In this document: piece by piece, positions 7,013 to 15,200 of the stretch
Layout of the letters: each line of letters begins with the position of its first letter
Numbering within the stretch: the first letter of the stretch is position 1
DNA from: CAVVPY01 sp963750295
GTDB lineage: Bacteria > Actinomycetota > Actinomycetes > Mycobacteriales > Jatrophihabitantaceae
Reading direction: 5' to 3'
Assembly: GCA_963750295.1 (NCBI GenBank)
Contig: CAVVPY010000003.1
Coordinates: 1-21,207 of the forward strand
Length of the DNA: 21,207 nt
Position numbers and translations under genes: made by a program
Notes under the pieces: model-generated
Told to the model about the DNA's origin: nothing
The model's input: the letters and a program-made list of their open reading frames with translations, nothing else
Databases searched by the model: none

Positions 7013-7881
7013 TCACGCGGCCTGAGTGGCCGGTGCGGTCATGATGATCTCGAACTCGATGGGGGTCAATCGGCCGAGCGCGGCTTGTCGCCGGCGTCGG
7101 TGGTAGGTGCGTTCGATCCAGGTGACGATGGCGATGCGCAGCTCCTCTCGGGTGGTCCAGCGGCGGCGGTTGAGGACGTTCTTCTGCAGCAGCGAGAAGA
7201 AGGACTCCATGGCGGCGTTGTCGGCCGCTGAGCCGACCTGGCCCATCGAGCCGACCATGCCGTGGCGGGTCAGCGCCCGTTGGAATGAGCTTGCTCGAAA
7301 TTGGCTGCCTCGGTCGTGTGTGCAGGATGCAGCCGGCGACGTCTGCCGCCACGGCGGGCGACGGCGTTCTCGAGCGCTTGCACGGCCAGGCGCGACTTCA
7401 TCCGCGAGTCGATGGAGTAGCCGACGATCCGGTTCGACCACTCGTCCTTGACCGCGCAGAGGTACAGCTTGCCTTCGTCGGTGCGATGTTCGGTGATGTC
7501 GGCGAGCCAGAGCGCGTTCGGCGCGGCGGCGGCGAACTGCCGCCCGACGTGGTCGTCGTGGGCCGGCACGCCGGGCTTACGCGCCTTGCCGTAGGGCTTC
7601 TTCTTGCCGAACACCGACCACCAGCCGTTGGCCGAGCAGATCCGCCATGCGGTCCGATCGACCATCGCCTGGCCGGCGTCGCGGGCCTCGTCGACGAGGA
7701 AGCGGTAGCCGAACTCCGGGTCGTCGCGGTGGGCGTCGAACAGCGCGTTCGCGCGGTGCGCCGTAGTCCATTCGGCGTCGGTGACCGGGTCGGCGAGCCA
7801 GCGGTAGTAGGGCTGTCGAGCGAGCTTCAGTACCCGGCACGTCACCGCGACGGGGATCCCGTCGGCGGCGAGCTCGCTCAC
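7013..7881 (-). pseudogene. IS3 transposase OrfB (DDE integrase domain), two frameshifts
   Basis: OrfB opens at GTG 7881 overlapping the orfA stop. It reads SELAADGIPVAVTCRVLKLA, then PYYRWL, a HTH_21-type segment, then LWLADITEHRTDEGKLYLC with the first catalytic Asp, up to VQALENAVARRGG. Near 7345 the frame changes to ADVAGCILHT, and near 7318 it changes again to DRGSQFRASSFQRALTRHG, which carries the second Asp. It then continues through SAADNAAMESFFSLLQKNV with the catalytic Glu to a TGA at 7013. Each break looks like one extra base (or two missing), so the frame is not restored and the DDE triad is split. The enzyme should be inactive unless these are sequencing errors. Confidence 0.85.
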
Positions 7882-8186
7882 GAGCGGGTAGAGCCTTTTC
7901 CCGGCAGGTTCGCCTGGGACAGATACGCCGCGGCGCGGCGCAGCACCTCGTTCTCCTGCTCGAGCAGCTTGATCCGTTTGCGGGCATCGCGCAGCTCAGC
8001 CTGCTCGGCGCGCGTCACGCCGGGCTTGCTGCCGTCCTCGACGGCGGCGACGCGCAGCCACTTCGACAACGTCATCGGATGGACGCCGAAGTCGGCGGCG
8101 ATCTGCTCCAGCGTCACACCCTCGGGCCGGTTCCGGGCGACCCGGACGACGTCCTCGCGGAACTCCTCGGGATAGGGCTTGGGCAC
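7878..8186 (-). CDS. IS3 transposase OrfA (helix-turn-helix subunit)
   Basis: The 102-residue protein starts at GTG 8186 with MPKPYPEEFREDVVRVARN, then the helix-turn-helix GVTLEQIAADFGVHPMTLSKWL, then a leucine-zipper-like region RIKLLEQENEVLRRAAAYL used for multimerisation. It is the usual size for IS3 OrfA. Its stop overlaps the orfB GTG. Just before the end it contains GGA AAA GGC, an A-AAA-G slippery string at about 7895-7900. A -1 slip there reads KRLYPLVSELAADG straight into OrfB, the normal way IS3 elements make the OrfAB transposase. Confidence 0.9.
   Translation of the reverse strand: MPKPYPEEFREDVVRVARNRPEGVTLEQIAADFGVHPMTLSKWLRVAAVEDGSKPGVTRAEQAELRDARKRIKLLEQENEVLRRAAAYLSQANLPGKGSTRS
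7894..7901 (-). promoter_or_regulatory. Candidate programmed -1 frameshift site (A-AAA-G) between orfA and orfB
   Basis: The minus strand reads GGGAAAAGG here. A -1 slip joins OrfA residues ending in LPGK to RLYPLVSELAADGIP of OrfB, giving the continuous fusion seen in related IS3 transposases. No pseudoknot was checked. Confidence 0.6.
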
Positions 8187-8230
8187 GGTGGCATCCTCTC
8201 AGCCCTGCTCGAGGAGCAAGGCAGATCAGG

Positions 8231-8256
8231 TGTCACCTATCCGTGCAGCAGACCCG
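8231..8256. repeat. Right terminal inverted repeat of the IS3-family element
   Basis: It reads TGTCACCT at the inner side and GTGCAGCAGACCCG at the outer side, mirroring 6982-7007 with two mismatches. It lies about 45 bases upstream of the orfA start. Confidence 0.85.
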
Positions 8257-8446
8257 TTCAAGGAGCAAGTCGAGGGTGGGTACTCGTCGGTGCCGGAGAT
8301 TCCGCTCGTCGCCGACGACTAGCCGCGCCCTCGGCAAGCCAGGCCGCTTCGTCAGATGCGACCATCGCCACCAACTTCCAGTCGAAGCTGAGCTGGCCCG
8401 AACGGTCGTCGGCAGATCTGTCTCTGCGGCTGCCGCGCGGTAACAC
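8257..8446 (-). pseudogene. 5' part of the unidentified minus-strand gene cut by the IS element
   Basis: Outside the right inverted repeat, the minus strand has coding-like codons reading GQLSFDWKLVAMVASDEAAW, then LAEGAA. After a frame change near 8320 it reads RLVVGDERNLRHRRVPTLDL, then LLER up to the repeat at 8256. It is likely the beginning of the gene whose tail is 6921-6981. The total would be only about 85-100 residues, so more may be lost. A GTG at 8446 could be the start but has no clear ribosome-binding site. The family is not recognised. Confidence 0.4.
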
Positions 8447-8497
8447 AGTTCATCTGCGCGCACCGGAATTTTTCAAGGTGGCTGAGGCCAGCGGGAC

Positions 8498-8640
8498 TTA
8501 TGCGGCTGCGGTGACAGGCTCCTGTTCTTGATCTTCGGTTTTGGGTGACGGGTGGGTTGATCCAGGCGGCGACGGGGAGCTCGAGGATCGTCGGGTCGAT
8601 GTCGCTGCTGAACCGGTGTGGAGTCGCCGCCCGAGCCGCA
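8498..8640 (-). pseudogene. Second remnant with a WINPP tail, paralogous to the IS-interrupted gene
   Basis: The minus strand reads HRFSSDIDPTILELPVAAWI, then NPP, then with a one-base frame change SPKTEDQEQEPVTAAA and TAA at 8498. The ILxxxVxAWINPP ending matches the tail at 6921-6981 (ILAQVRAWINPP). It is cut on its 5' side where the NERD gene fragment begins on the opposite strand. This is probably a tandem copy of the neighbouring unknown gene, now decayed. Confidence 0.4.
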
Positions 8641-9056
8641 GCCAGCGCCTCGACCACATCCTCGTCGCTCCGGCCGGCGTGTTCGTGATCGACGCCAAAC
8701 GCTACAAGGGCCGACCCCACCGACGCGTCGAAGGCGGCATCATCCGGCCACGGGTCGAGAAGCTCATGGTCGGCAGCAGAAACTGCACCAAACTCCTCAC
8801 CAGCGTCCACAAACAGATCGACGTCGTCGGGGGCGCGCTCGCCTCCGCCGGCATCACCGACATGGCGCCCGTGCGCGGAATGCTGTGCTTCATCGACGCC
8901 GAGTGGCCGCTCATCGGCGGTGCGTTCGCCATGGCCGACGTTGACATCCTCTGGCCCACGAAGATCGCCGAACGAGCCTTCGCCGCCCACACCATCGCCG
9001 CGGATCACATCGCCCGTATCCACGCCGAACTCGCCGCCCACTTTCCCCAGGCCTGA
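8541..9056 (+). pseudogene. NERD-domain (nuclease-related) protein, N-terminus lost
   Basis: From about 8640 the plus strand reads LDHILVAPAGVFVIDAKRYK, then GGIIRPRVEKLMVGSRNCTK, then VHKQIDVVGGAL and GMLCFIDAEWPLIGGAF. This is the NERD domain, a PD-(D/E)xK-like nuclease-related fold; D of LDH and DAK are the expected acidic and lysine positions. Intact relatives have about 60-100 extra residues before LDHI. Here the preceding codons are antisense to the WINPP remnant, and the only start is a TTG at 8541 without a good site. So the 5' end was replaced by rearrangement, while the 3' part and TGA at 9056 look intact. NERD proteins are often plasmid-borne or linked to DNA processing. Confidence 0.65.
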
Positions 9057-9269
9057 CCCAGACCCCGTCGGCCGGCAAGCGCCGAATTGGGGACAGGTTC
9101 TGGCTACGTCATCGGGCTGTGTGGCTGCATTTGGGCGCGTCCGACGGTGTCTCGTAAGGGATTCCAACTCATCACCCTGACGGGCGTGACCACGCGCCAC
9201 CGCTTGTGGGTCTTTCGCCTCTTCGCCTGCTGTCGACCGAAGACCAACCTCGTAGGTGGAGGTGTGATC

Positions 9270-10205
9270 GTGTCCATCCTTGCCCGCCCCCCTCGTCGGA
9301 CCGGGCCGGCGTCCGCCCCCGGCATCGCTTCGGCGCGCGCGGAATTGCGGTCTCCGTTGGCGCTCGGGTTGATCGTGATCGCGTTCGGGCTCGCGGCCGT
9401 CGCGTTGCTCGGCCCACTCGGGTCGGGTGTCATCGACTACCGCGTGACGCAGACATTGCGTAACCAGGTGATCGGGCTGGACGGCGTCTCGCTGTTCGTC
9501 GTTGCACCGCTGGCACTGGTTGCGTCAAGGCTCGTGCTCCGGCAGCGGGTGCTCGGTGCCGTGCTGGCGCTCGGGATCGGCACGTACACCAGCTACATGC
9601 TCATCCAATATGTCCTCGGTCCCGACTACGGGAACCTGGCCGGAAACAACCAGCGACTCTTCCCGCTGTACGTCGTGCTGTTCACAGCCGGCTGGTTGGT
9701 CGCACTGACCGCCTGGCAGGCGGTCGACAGCGAGGCGCTGCGCAGCTCACGGCACCGCGAACGGCTGATCGGGCGGGTCGTGCTGCCAACCCTGGCAGTG
9801 GTGGCGTTCGTTCGGTACCTGCCGTCGTTGGCCGACTGGATGAGCTCGACCCCGATCGACAAGGGCTACCTAGCCGGGCAGGCTTTCGCCTGGACGATCG
9901 CGCTGCTCGACCTGGGCGTGTTCCTCCCAGCGACGGTGCTGGCCTGTGTCGGGCTGGTCCGCAACGCGGCCTGGGCGCGTAAGACGCTCTACCTGGTCGT
10001 CGGTTGGTTCGGTCTGGTAGGCCCTGCGGTGGCGGCAATGGCGATCACCATGTACCTCAACGACGACCCGAACGCCACCGGCGGCAACGCCGTCTTCATG
10101 ACCGCGCTCGGGCTCGCCTTCGTCGCCCTGGCCGTACTCGTCTTCCGGCCACTGCTCCCCGAACACAGCGAGCCGAAGATACCCACGTCGAAAGGCCGCC
10201 GTTAA
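9270..10205 (+). CDS. Polytopic membrane protein of unknown function, about 8 TM helices
   Basis: The 311-residue protein is almost entirely hydrophobic segments: about residues 30-50 (LGLIVIAFGLAAVALLG), then VSLFVVAPLALVASRLVL, GAVLALGIGTYTSYMLI, PLYVVLFTAGWLVALTA, VLPTLAVVAFV, AWTIALLDLGVFLPATVLAC, LVVGWFGLVGPAVAAMAI and FMTALGLAFVALAVLVF. GTG 9270 was chosen because GGTGGAGG ends 7 bases before it; the GTG at 9264 is too close to that site. Loops include DYGNLAGNNQRLFPLY and NDDPNATGG. No family is recognised. Its TAA shares TTAA with the stop of the convergent HD gene. Confidence 0.75.
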   Translation: MSILARPPRRTGPASAPGIASARAELRSPLALGLIVIAFGLAAVALLGPLGSGVIDYRVTQTLRNQVIGLDGVSLFVVAPLALVASRLVLRQRVLGAVLALGIGTYTSYMLIQYVLGPDYGNLAGNNQRLFPLYVVLFTAGWLVALTAWQAVDSEALRSSRHRERLIGRVVLPTLAVVAFVRYLPSLADWMSSTPIDKGYLAGQAFAWTIALLDLGVFLPATVLACVGLVRNAAWARKTLYLVVGWFGLVGPAVAAMAITMYLNDDPNATGGNAVFMTALGLAFVALAVLVFRPLLPEHSEPKIPTSKGRR

Positions 10206-10906
10206 GGCCTTACGGGCGAGGCAATTGAGGCGGGCGCACGTAACGGTGGGCAGGCCCGGTCGCCCAGTCGATGTGTCCGATCGATCGGTATGCGCTCCCG
10301 GGCGGCCCCTGGGCGGAAACTGCCGCTCGTCCTCCGTCGAGCCGCTGCGATCGAACGCACGTGAGTACGTGTGATCGCTGCTTCGAGCTCTGGCCGGATG
10401 CGTTGCATGCAGCGCGCGACCCGGTGATCTCTCCCGTAGCGTTCCTCGACCTCTCGCACTCGCTGATCGAGGGTCATGCGCTGCCCGTCGGGGCCGGTCG
10501 TCGCGTCGGCGGTCCAGAGCGCGTCACGCTCAGAACCGGGGGTGTCGGCGAACTCCAAGAGCAGCTCGCGACCCAGCCCGCGGACCTGGGCTTCCACCCG
10601 CGCGCAGGAATGGTGCGCGACGAGGTCGCAGACCGGGCCGGGCCAGCCGTGACGTCTGAGGAAGCGTGCGCCGTCGAGCGGATGGAATCCCGAATCGCTG
10701 ATGCTCACCGAGTAGCCGATGTCGTGCAGCCACGCGGCGCAGACCAGGGTGTCCGCGTCGAGGTCGATTGCGCCGGCAAGGTGCGCTGCCTCGGCGGCTA
10801 CGGCTTGGACGTGTTGCCAGCGGCGCGGCAATTGCTGGGCCAGGTGCTGCTGCGCGAGCTCGCGGGCAGCGGCGACTGAGATCACGGACCGTTCGTGGTC
10901 GGTCAT
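10202..10906 (-). CDS. HD-domain metal-dependent phosphohydrolase
   Basis: The 234-residue protein carries an HD domain in about residues 25-130: WQHVQAVAAEA (His32), CAAWLHDIGY (His61-Asp62), FHPLDGARFLRRHGWP (His75) and DLVAHHS (His98-His99). These are the metal ligands of HDIG-type phosphohydrolases, which act on nucleotides or cyclic nucleotides. The last 60 or so residues are arginine/proline-rich and not conserved. ATG 10906 overlaps the TGA of the upstream small gene (ATGA), so it is the last gene of a four-gene operon. The stop is TAA sharing the palindrome TTAA with the convergent membrane-protein gene. The specific substrate is unknown. Confidence 0.88.
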   Translation of the reverse strand: MTDHERSVISVAAARELAQQHLAQQLPRRWQHVQAVAAEAAHLAGAIDLDADTLVCAAWLHDIGYSVSISDSGFHPLDGARFLRRHGWPGPVCDLVAHHSCARVEAQVRGLGRELLLEFADTPGSERDALWTADATTGPDGQRMTLDQRVREVEERYGRDHRVARCMQRIRPELEAAITRTHVRSIAAARRRTSGSFRPGAARERIPIDRTHRLGDRACPPLRAPASIASPVRP

Positions 10907-11211
10907 GTCGGTTTGCTGGCGAGACGGCGTTCGCGAACGATCCGGGTCAGCTCGGTTCGTGAGCGGCCGAGGATGATGGCGGCGCGTTCAAGGCCGACGC
11001 CGGCGTCGTCGACGTAGGCGATCAGCGCGTCGGCGACGTCGTCTCGGCGTGTAGCGATGATCCTGTCCTGCGCGGCGAGCGCGGCGTCGCGTTTGGCGTG
11101 TGCGTCGCTCAGCCGCGCCTCGGCAGCGAGGACGCGGGCAGCGAGTTCCTGCTCGCGGCGGACCTGGGTCCGCAGCCGGTCGCGGGCAGCCTGGGTCAGC
11201 GGTGCAGCCAT
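10903..11211 (-). CDS. Small coiled-coil/HTH protein of unknown function
   Basis: The 102-residue protein starts at ATG 11211, with AAGGAG about 7 bases upstream, which decides this start over a longer frame. Residues 5-55 are alanine/arginine/glutamate heptads typical of a coiled coil (RREQELAARVLAAEARLSDA). Residues 60-98 (DVADALIAYVDDAGVGLERA, then AIILGRSRTELTRIVRERR) look like a helix-turn-helix. It is overlapped with the HD gene and divergent from the relaxase. Such small DNA-binding-like proteins often accompany actinobacterial mobilisation genes, but the role is inferred only. Confidence 0.7.
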   Translation of the reverse strand: MAAPLTQAARDRLRTQVRREQELAARVLAAEARLSDAHAKRDAALAAQDRIIATRRDDVADALIAYVDDAGVGLERAAIILGRSRTELTRIVRERRLASKPT

Positions 11212-11225
11212 CGGGTCTCCTTGCG

Positions 11226-11435
11226 TCAGCGGTCGAGTTCGGCGGCGGCGTAGGTGCTGACGTCCAACCGCAGCAACGTGCCGTCGCACGTTCGGGCGAT
11301 CAGCGCGCCCGGGCTGGGCGATGTGATCGACGCCGGGTCCAGCCCAAGCCGTTCCGCGCGGGCGGTCAGCGCCTCGCGCAATTGCCGGTCGATCACGTCG
11401 GCGTCCAACCGCTCACGTGCCGTCGGTCCCGTCAT
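11226..11435 (-). CDS. Small protein of unknown function, 69 residues
   Basis: It starts at ATG 11435 with AAGGGTG about 7 bases upstream. It reads MTGPTARERLDADVIDRQLR, then EALTARAERLGLDPASITSP, then GTLLRLDVSTYAAAELDR. It is mostly helical and soluble, with no recognised domain. It lies 14 bp before the coiled-coil gene in the same operon. High third-position GC supports coding. Confidence 0.65.
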   Translation of the reverse strand: MTGPTARERLDADVIDRQLREALTARAERLGLDPASITSPSPGALIARTCDGTLLRLDVSTYAAAELDR

Positions 11436-11518
11436 CTGGTCACCCTTCTGTCTCGAACTGCTTACCGAGTCGTCTACTCCCTGCGTCTGACAACCGAGTG
11501 CCGACGCCGGCGAATACG

Positions 11519-11950
11519 TCACCGACGTGGCGGGTGGTCCACCAGGTCGACGACCCGCAGCAGGTAGCGGGCGAGTCGCAGACCGTCGCCGAGCGACACG
11601 CTGAGCCGCGCAACGACTTCGCCATCGGCGTCGGTGGCCTCGACGACGAGGCGGACGGCCGCCGCGCCGCGGGATTCGCGTGGTTCACCGAACCGGAACG
11701 GCCGTGCCACGTAGGCCTCGATGACGAGCGGCGGGCCGTCCAGGTCCCTCATCGCGTCGAGGGCGAGCCCGATGGTGCGGCATTCGAACGGAGGGACGTG
11801 GATTTCCGGGTCCGGGTAGTCGTATTCCGGATGCCCGTCGGCGTTGATGCACCACGGCGCGCCGTGGTCGAAGATCTGGTTCAGCTCGGTCACCTCCGTC
11901 CACGGCCCCCTCGAGCTCGGCCCGTGTGCAGGGTCAGTACGGTCCGTCAT
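11519..11950 (-). CDS. DUF6907-like protein of unknown function
   Basis: The 143-residue protein starts at ATG 11950, preceded by CAGGAG. It reads MTDRTDPAHGPSSRGPWTEV, then INADGHPEYDYPDPEIHVPP, then EAYVARPFRFGEPRESRGAA, then LSVSLGDGLRLARYLLRVVD. The pattern of a short N-terminal Cys/His/acid segment, a beta-rich middle and a helix with L-x-LARYLL resembles the DUF6907 proteins of actinobacterial accessory elements. That match is from memory of the pattern only. It is the first gene of the minus-strand operon that faces away from the relaxase. Confidence 0.7.
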   Translation of the reverse strand: MTDRTDPAHGPSSRGPWTEVTELNQIFDHGAPWCINADGHPEYDYPDPEIHVPPFECRTIGLALDAMRDLDGPPLVIEAYVARPFRFGEPRESRGAAAVRLVVEATDADGEVVARLSVSLGDGLRLARYLLRVVDLVDHPPRR

Positions 11951-12273
11951 GGGTCAACTCCTGTTCGCGCAGGTTGTTGATCAAGGCCGGGATCGGGTGT
12001 TTGCGCACCCGGCCCGGCCGCCTCGGTTCTTCCAGCCGGCCGCTCCGGCTTCTCGTCCGCCTCCACACCTCTGTCGGCAGTCGAGATGCGTCGCAGCCCG
12101 CTACCTCCTGCGTACGACAGCCCGGTGCCGGACCCGTCCTCGAATCAGCCGATCGATCTGCGGCACGCGTCTGGCACCTCGCGGTGCGCACGCCAGGCCC
12201 GCGCTCGTGATCGGGCACCCGGGCGTCGCACGCAGTAGGTGAAGCGGCGTACGGGGCAGGGGCGGGTGTTCGG
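11951..12273. other. Divergent gap before the relaxase, candidate oriT/control region
   Basis: These 323 bases hold no convincing gene. They separate the accessory operon from the relaxase, the usual place for oriT and shared promoters in mobilisable elements. An imperfect inverted repeat, GTGCGCACGCC at 12184-12194 and GGCGTCGCAC at 12222-12231 (one base bulged), lies about 45-90 bases before the relaxase start. Whether this is the nick region is inference. Confidence 0.35.
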
Positions 12274-15200
12274 GTGACGGTGAGTGTCAAGCGGGTCTCG
12301 GCCGGCGAGGGCTACCGCTACCTGATGCAGAGCGTCGCGGTCGGCGATGCGGCGCGGCTTTCGTCCACGCCGATGACCCGCTACTACACCGAGGCCGGCA
12401 CCCCGCCTGGACGGTGGATGGGATCCGGCCTGGACGGGCTCGGCGACGGCCGTGGCATCGAAGCTGGCTCCGTGGTGCGCGAGGAGCAGCTGTTCCACCT
12501 GCTGGGGATGGGTGCCGACCCGGTCACCGGCGAGCCACTCGGGTCGACCCCGCAGCAGGCCACACCGGGCTACCGCGAGCGGGTCCGCGCTCGGCTGTCC
12601 GCACTTCCCGCCGGGTTGAGTGCGGCCGATCGCGAAGAGCAGATCGAGCAAATTCGCCGCGACGAGCGGTCCCGCGACGGTGCAACTGCCCGCAAGGCGG
12701 TGACCGGGTTCGATCTGACGTTTTCGGTGCCGAAGTCGGCCTCCGCAGTGTGGGCTGTCGCCGACGCCGCCACCCAGCAGCGGATCGTCGAGGCCCATCA
12801 CGCGGCGATCCAGGACGCGCTGGCCTGGGCCGAGCACAACGTGTTCGCCACCCGCGTCGGCAAGGGCGGCGCCACCCGGGTCCCGGTGCGCGGAGTGATC
12901 GCCGCCGCGTTCGACCACTACGACTCGCGAGCTCACGACCCGCACCTGCACACGCATGTCGTCGTCGCCAACCGTGTGCAAACCGAGGCTGGTGGGAAGT
13001 GGCGCACCCTCGACTCGCGCAGCCTGTTCCGCGCCACGGTCGCGCTGTCGGAGCTGCACCAGGGCCTGCTGATGGACCGGCTGACGAGCGTTCTCGGCCT
13101 CGGCTGGGACGGCCGCGCTCGCCGGCACTCCCCCGTGCCGCAGTGGGAGATCACCGGCGTCCCCGACAGCCTGCGCAACGAGTTCTCACAACGCGCCGCC
13201 ACGATCGACCGCGCGAAGGACGAGCTGGTCGCCGCCTACCGCGCCACGCACGGACGCAGCCCGAACACGGCCACCGTGCTCAAACTGCGCCAGCAAGCAA
13301 CCCTCGCCACACGGCCGAACAAGCAGTTGCAGTCGCTGGCCGAGCTCACCGCGCAGTGGCGCGAGCGGGCCGCCGCCCACGTCGGCGCCGACACGGCCGC
13401 GTGGGTACGAGCGCTGCCCACCACCACATCCGAAGCGTTCCGCTCGGATCATCTGAGCGCAGAGCACATCCAGCGCCTGGCCAAGCAGACCCTGACCGCC
13501 GTCGCCGGCAAGCGCGCCACGTTCACCCGCTGGAACGTCTACGCCGAGACGCAACGGCAACTGCACGCCGTCCGCTTCGCCACCGCCCAGGACCGCCAGC
13601 AGGTCGGTGACCGGGTCACCGACTCGGTACTCGGCCTCTCGGTCCTGCTGACCAGTCCCGATGCCGTGGCTATCGCGCTGGAAGCCGACGCCACGCTGCG
13701 GCATGCGAGCGGCGAGAGGTACACCACCCGCGCGATCCTGGACGCCGAGACCAGGTTGCTGGACGCGAGCCACGACCTGACCGGCCCCACGCTCGACGGT
13801 GCCGCGGTGATCGTCCAAACCCAGCGGTACTCGCCCGAACAGCAGGCCGTCGCTGCGCAGATCGCGACCTCGGGACGGCAGCTGGACCTCCTCGTCGGCG
13901 CCGCCGGAACCGGTAAGACCGCCGCGATGGCAGGCCTCGCCGCCGCCTGGCAAGCCCAGCACGGACCAGGCTCGGTTATCGGCCTCGCCCCGTCGGCCGC
14001 CGCTGCCGACGTCCTCGCCGGCGAACTCGGGTTGCACACCGAGAACACCGCGAAATGGACGACCGAAGCCGCCCTGGAACCGAAGCGACTCGCGCGCCTC
14101 AACGATCTCCGCACGCTCATGGCGCGGCTGCCGAGCGGGTCGCCACAGGCGTTACGCATCGAGGTCGCGCTCCGTGAACTCGCCCGCGAGACCGGACGGT
14201 GGCGCATCACGCCCGGCCAGCTCGTCATCATCGATGAGGCATCACTGGCCGGCACGCTCGTCCTCGACCAGATCATCAGCCAAGCCCGCTCAGCCGCAGC
14301 CAAGGTGCTGCTCGTCGGAGACTGGGCGCAACTGTCAGCGATCGATGCCGGCGGCGCCTTCTCGATGCTCGTCCGCGACCGCGGCGACGTGCCCGAACTG
14401 GTCGACGTCCGCCGCTTCAACCAACCCTGGGAGAAGCAGGCCAGCCTCGTCCTTCGCGCCGGTGACCCACGCGCGATCGACGCATACGAGCAGCACGCAC
14501 GCATCCACGAAGGCGGCCCCGACAGCGCGCTCGATCAGGCCTACGCCGCCTGGCTCGCCGACCAGCAATCCGGCAAACGGTCACTGCTCATCGCCGCCGA
14601 TGCCGCCGCCGTCACCGACCTCAACACGCGTGCCCGGGCCGACCTCGTTACGAACGGACGCGTCACGCGCGACGGCGTGCCCCTCGCCGACGGCACAACC
14701 GCCGGACGGGGAGATCTCATCGTCACCCGCCGTAACGACCGGACCCTCATCACCGGTCGAGGTTGGGTCAAGAACGGTGACCAATGGACGGTCCGCAAGG
14801 CCACCGACGATGGTCTCGTCGTCCAACGCGAAGGTGGCTCGACCAAGATCCGCCTGCCCGCCGAATATGTCGCTGAGCACGTCGAACTCGCGTACGCCAC
14901 CACCGCACACCGCGCCCAAGGGCAGACCGTCGATACCGCGCACACGCTCGTCACCGGTCCCGGCATGACCCGCGAGGCCCTCTACGTCGCGACCACCAGA
15001 GCCCGCGACGCCAACCACCTCTACGTCGCCATCGACGACGCGCACGACGTCGAATCCAGTCACGGCACCGGCGAATACGTGACGGCACGCGACGTCCTGG
15101 CGGCGGTGCTCAACAACGTCGGCGCCGACCTCTCGGCCCACGAGACGCTGGCCGACGCGACAACGCCGACCGAGCCGCGGGTGCCCCCATCTCGAAGCGG

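Larger units (their letters stand above)
6982..8256 (-). mobile_element. IS3-family insertion sequence, about 1275 bp, disrupted orfB
   Basis: The element is bounded by near-perfect inverted repeats at 6982-7007 and 8231-8256 (24 of 26 positions match). It encodes the two overlapping frames expected of IS3 elements on the minus strand. Length is typical. The outermost six bases at the two ends are CGGGTC and GACCCG. If the element really starts with TG and ends with CA, as IS3 elements usually do, its ends lie six bases further in. No 3-5 bp direct repeat is visible in either case. The absence of target duplication and the two frameshifts in orfB suggest an old or non-autonomous copy. Confidence 0.85.

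Noticed and set aside
8352..9200. 282-codon minus-strand open frame across the NERD gene
   Set aside because: Most of it is antisense to the NERD domain. Only the short WINPP segment has coding-like features and is reported separately.
9087..9269. N-terminal extension of the membrane protein to 9087
   Set aside because: The extension lacks codon bias; GGTGGAGG positions the start at GTG 9270.
13186..14504. Long minus-strand frames under the relaxase
   Set aside because: They are shadows of a conserved 1011-codon gene with clear motifs.
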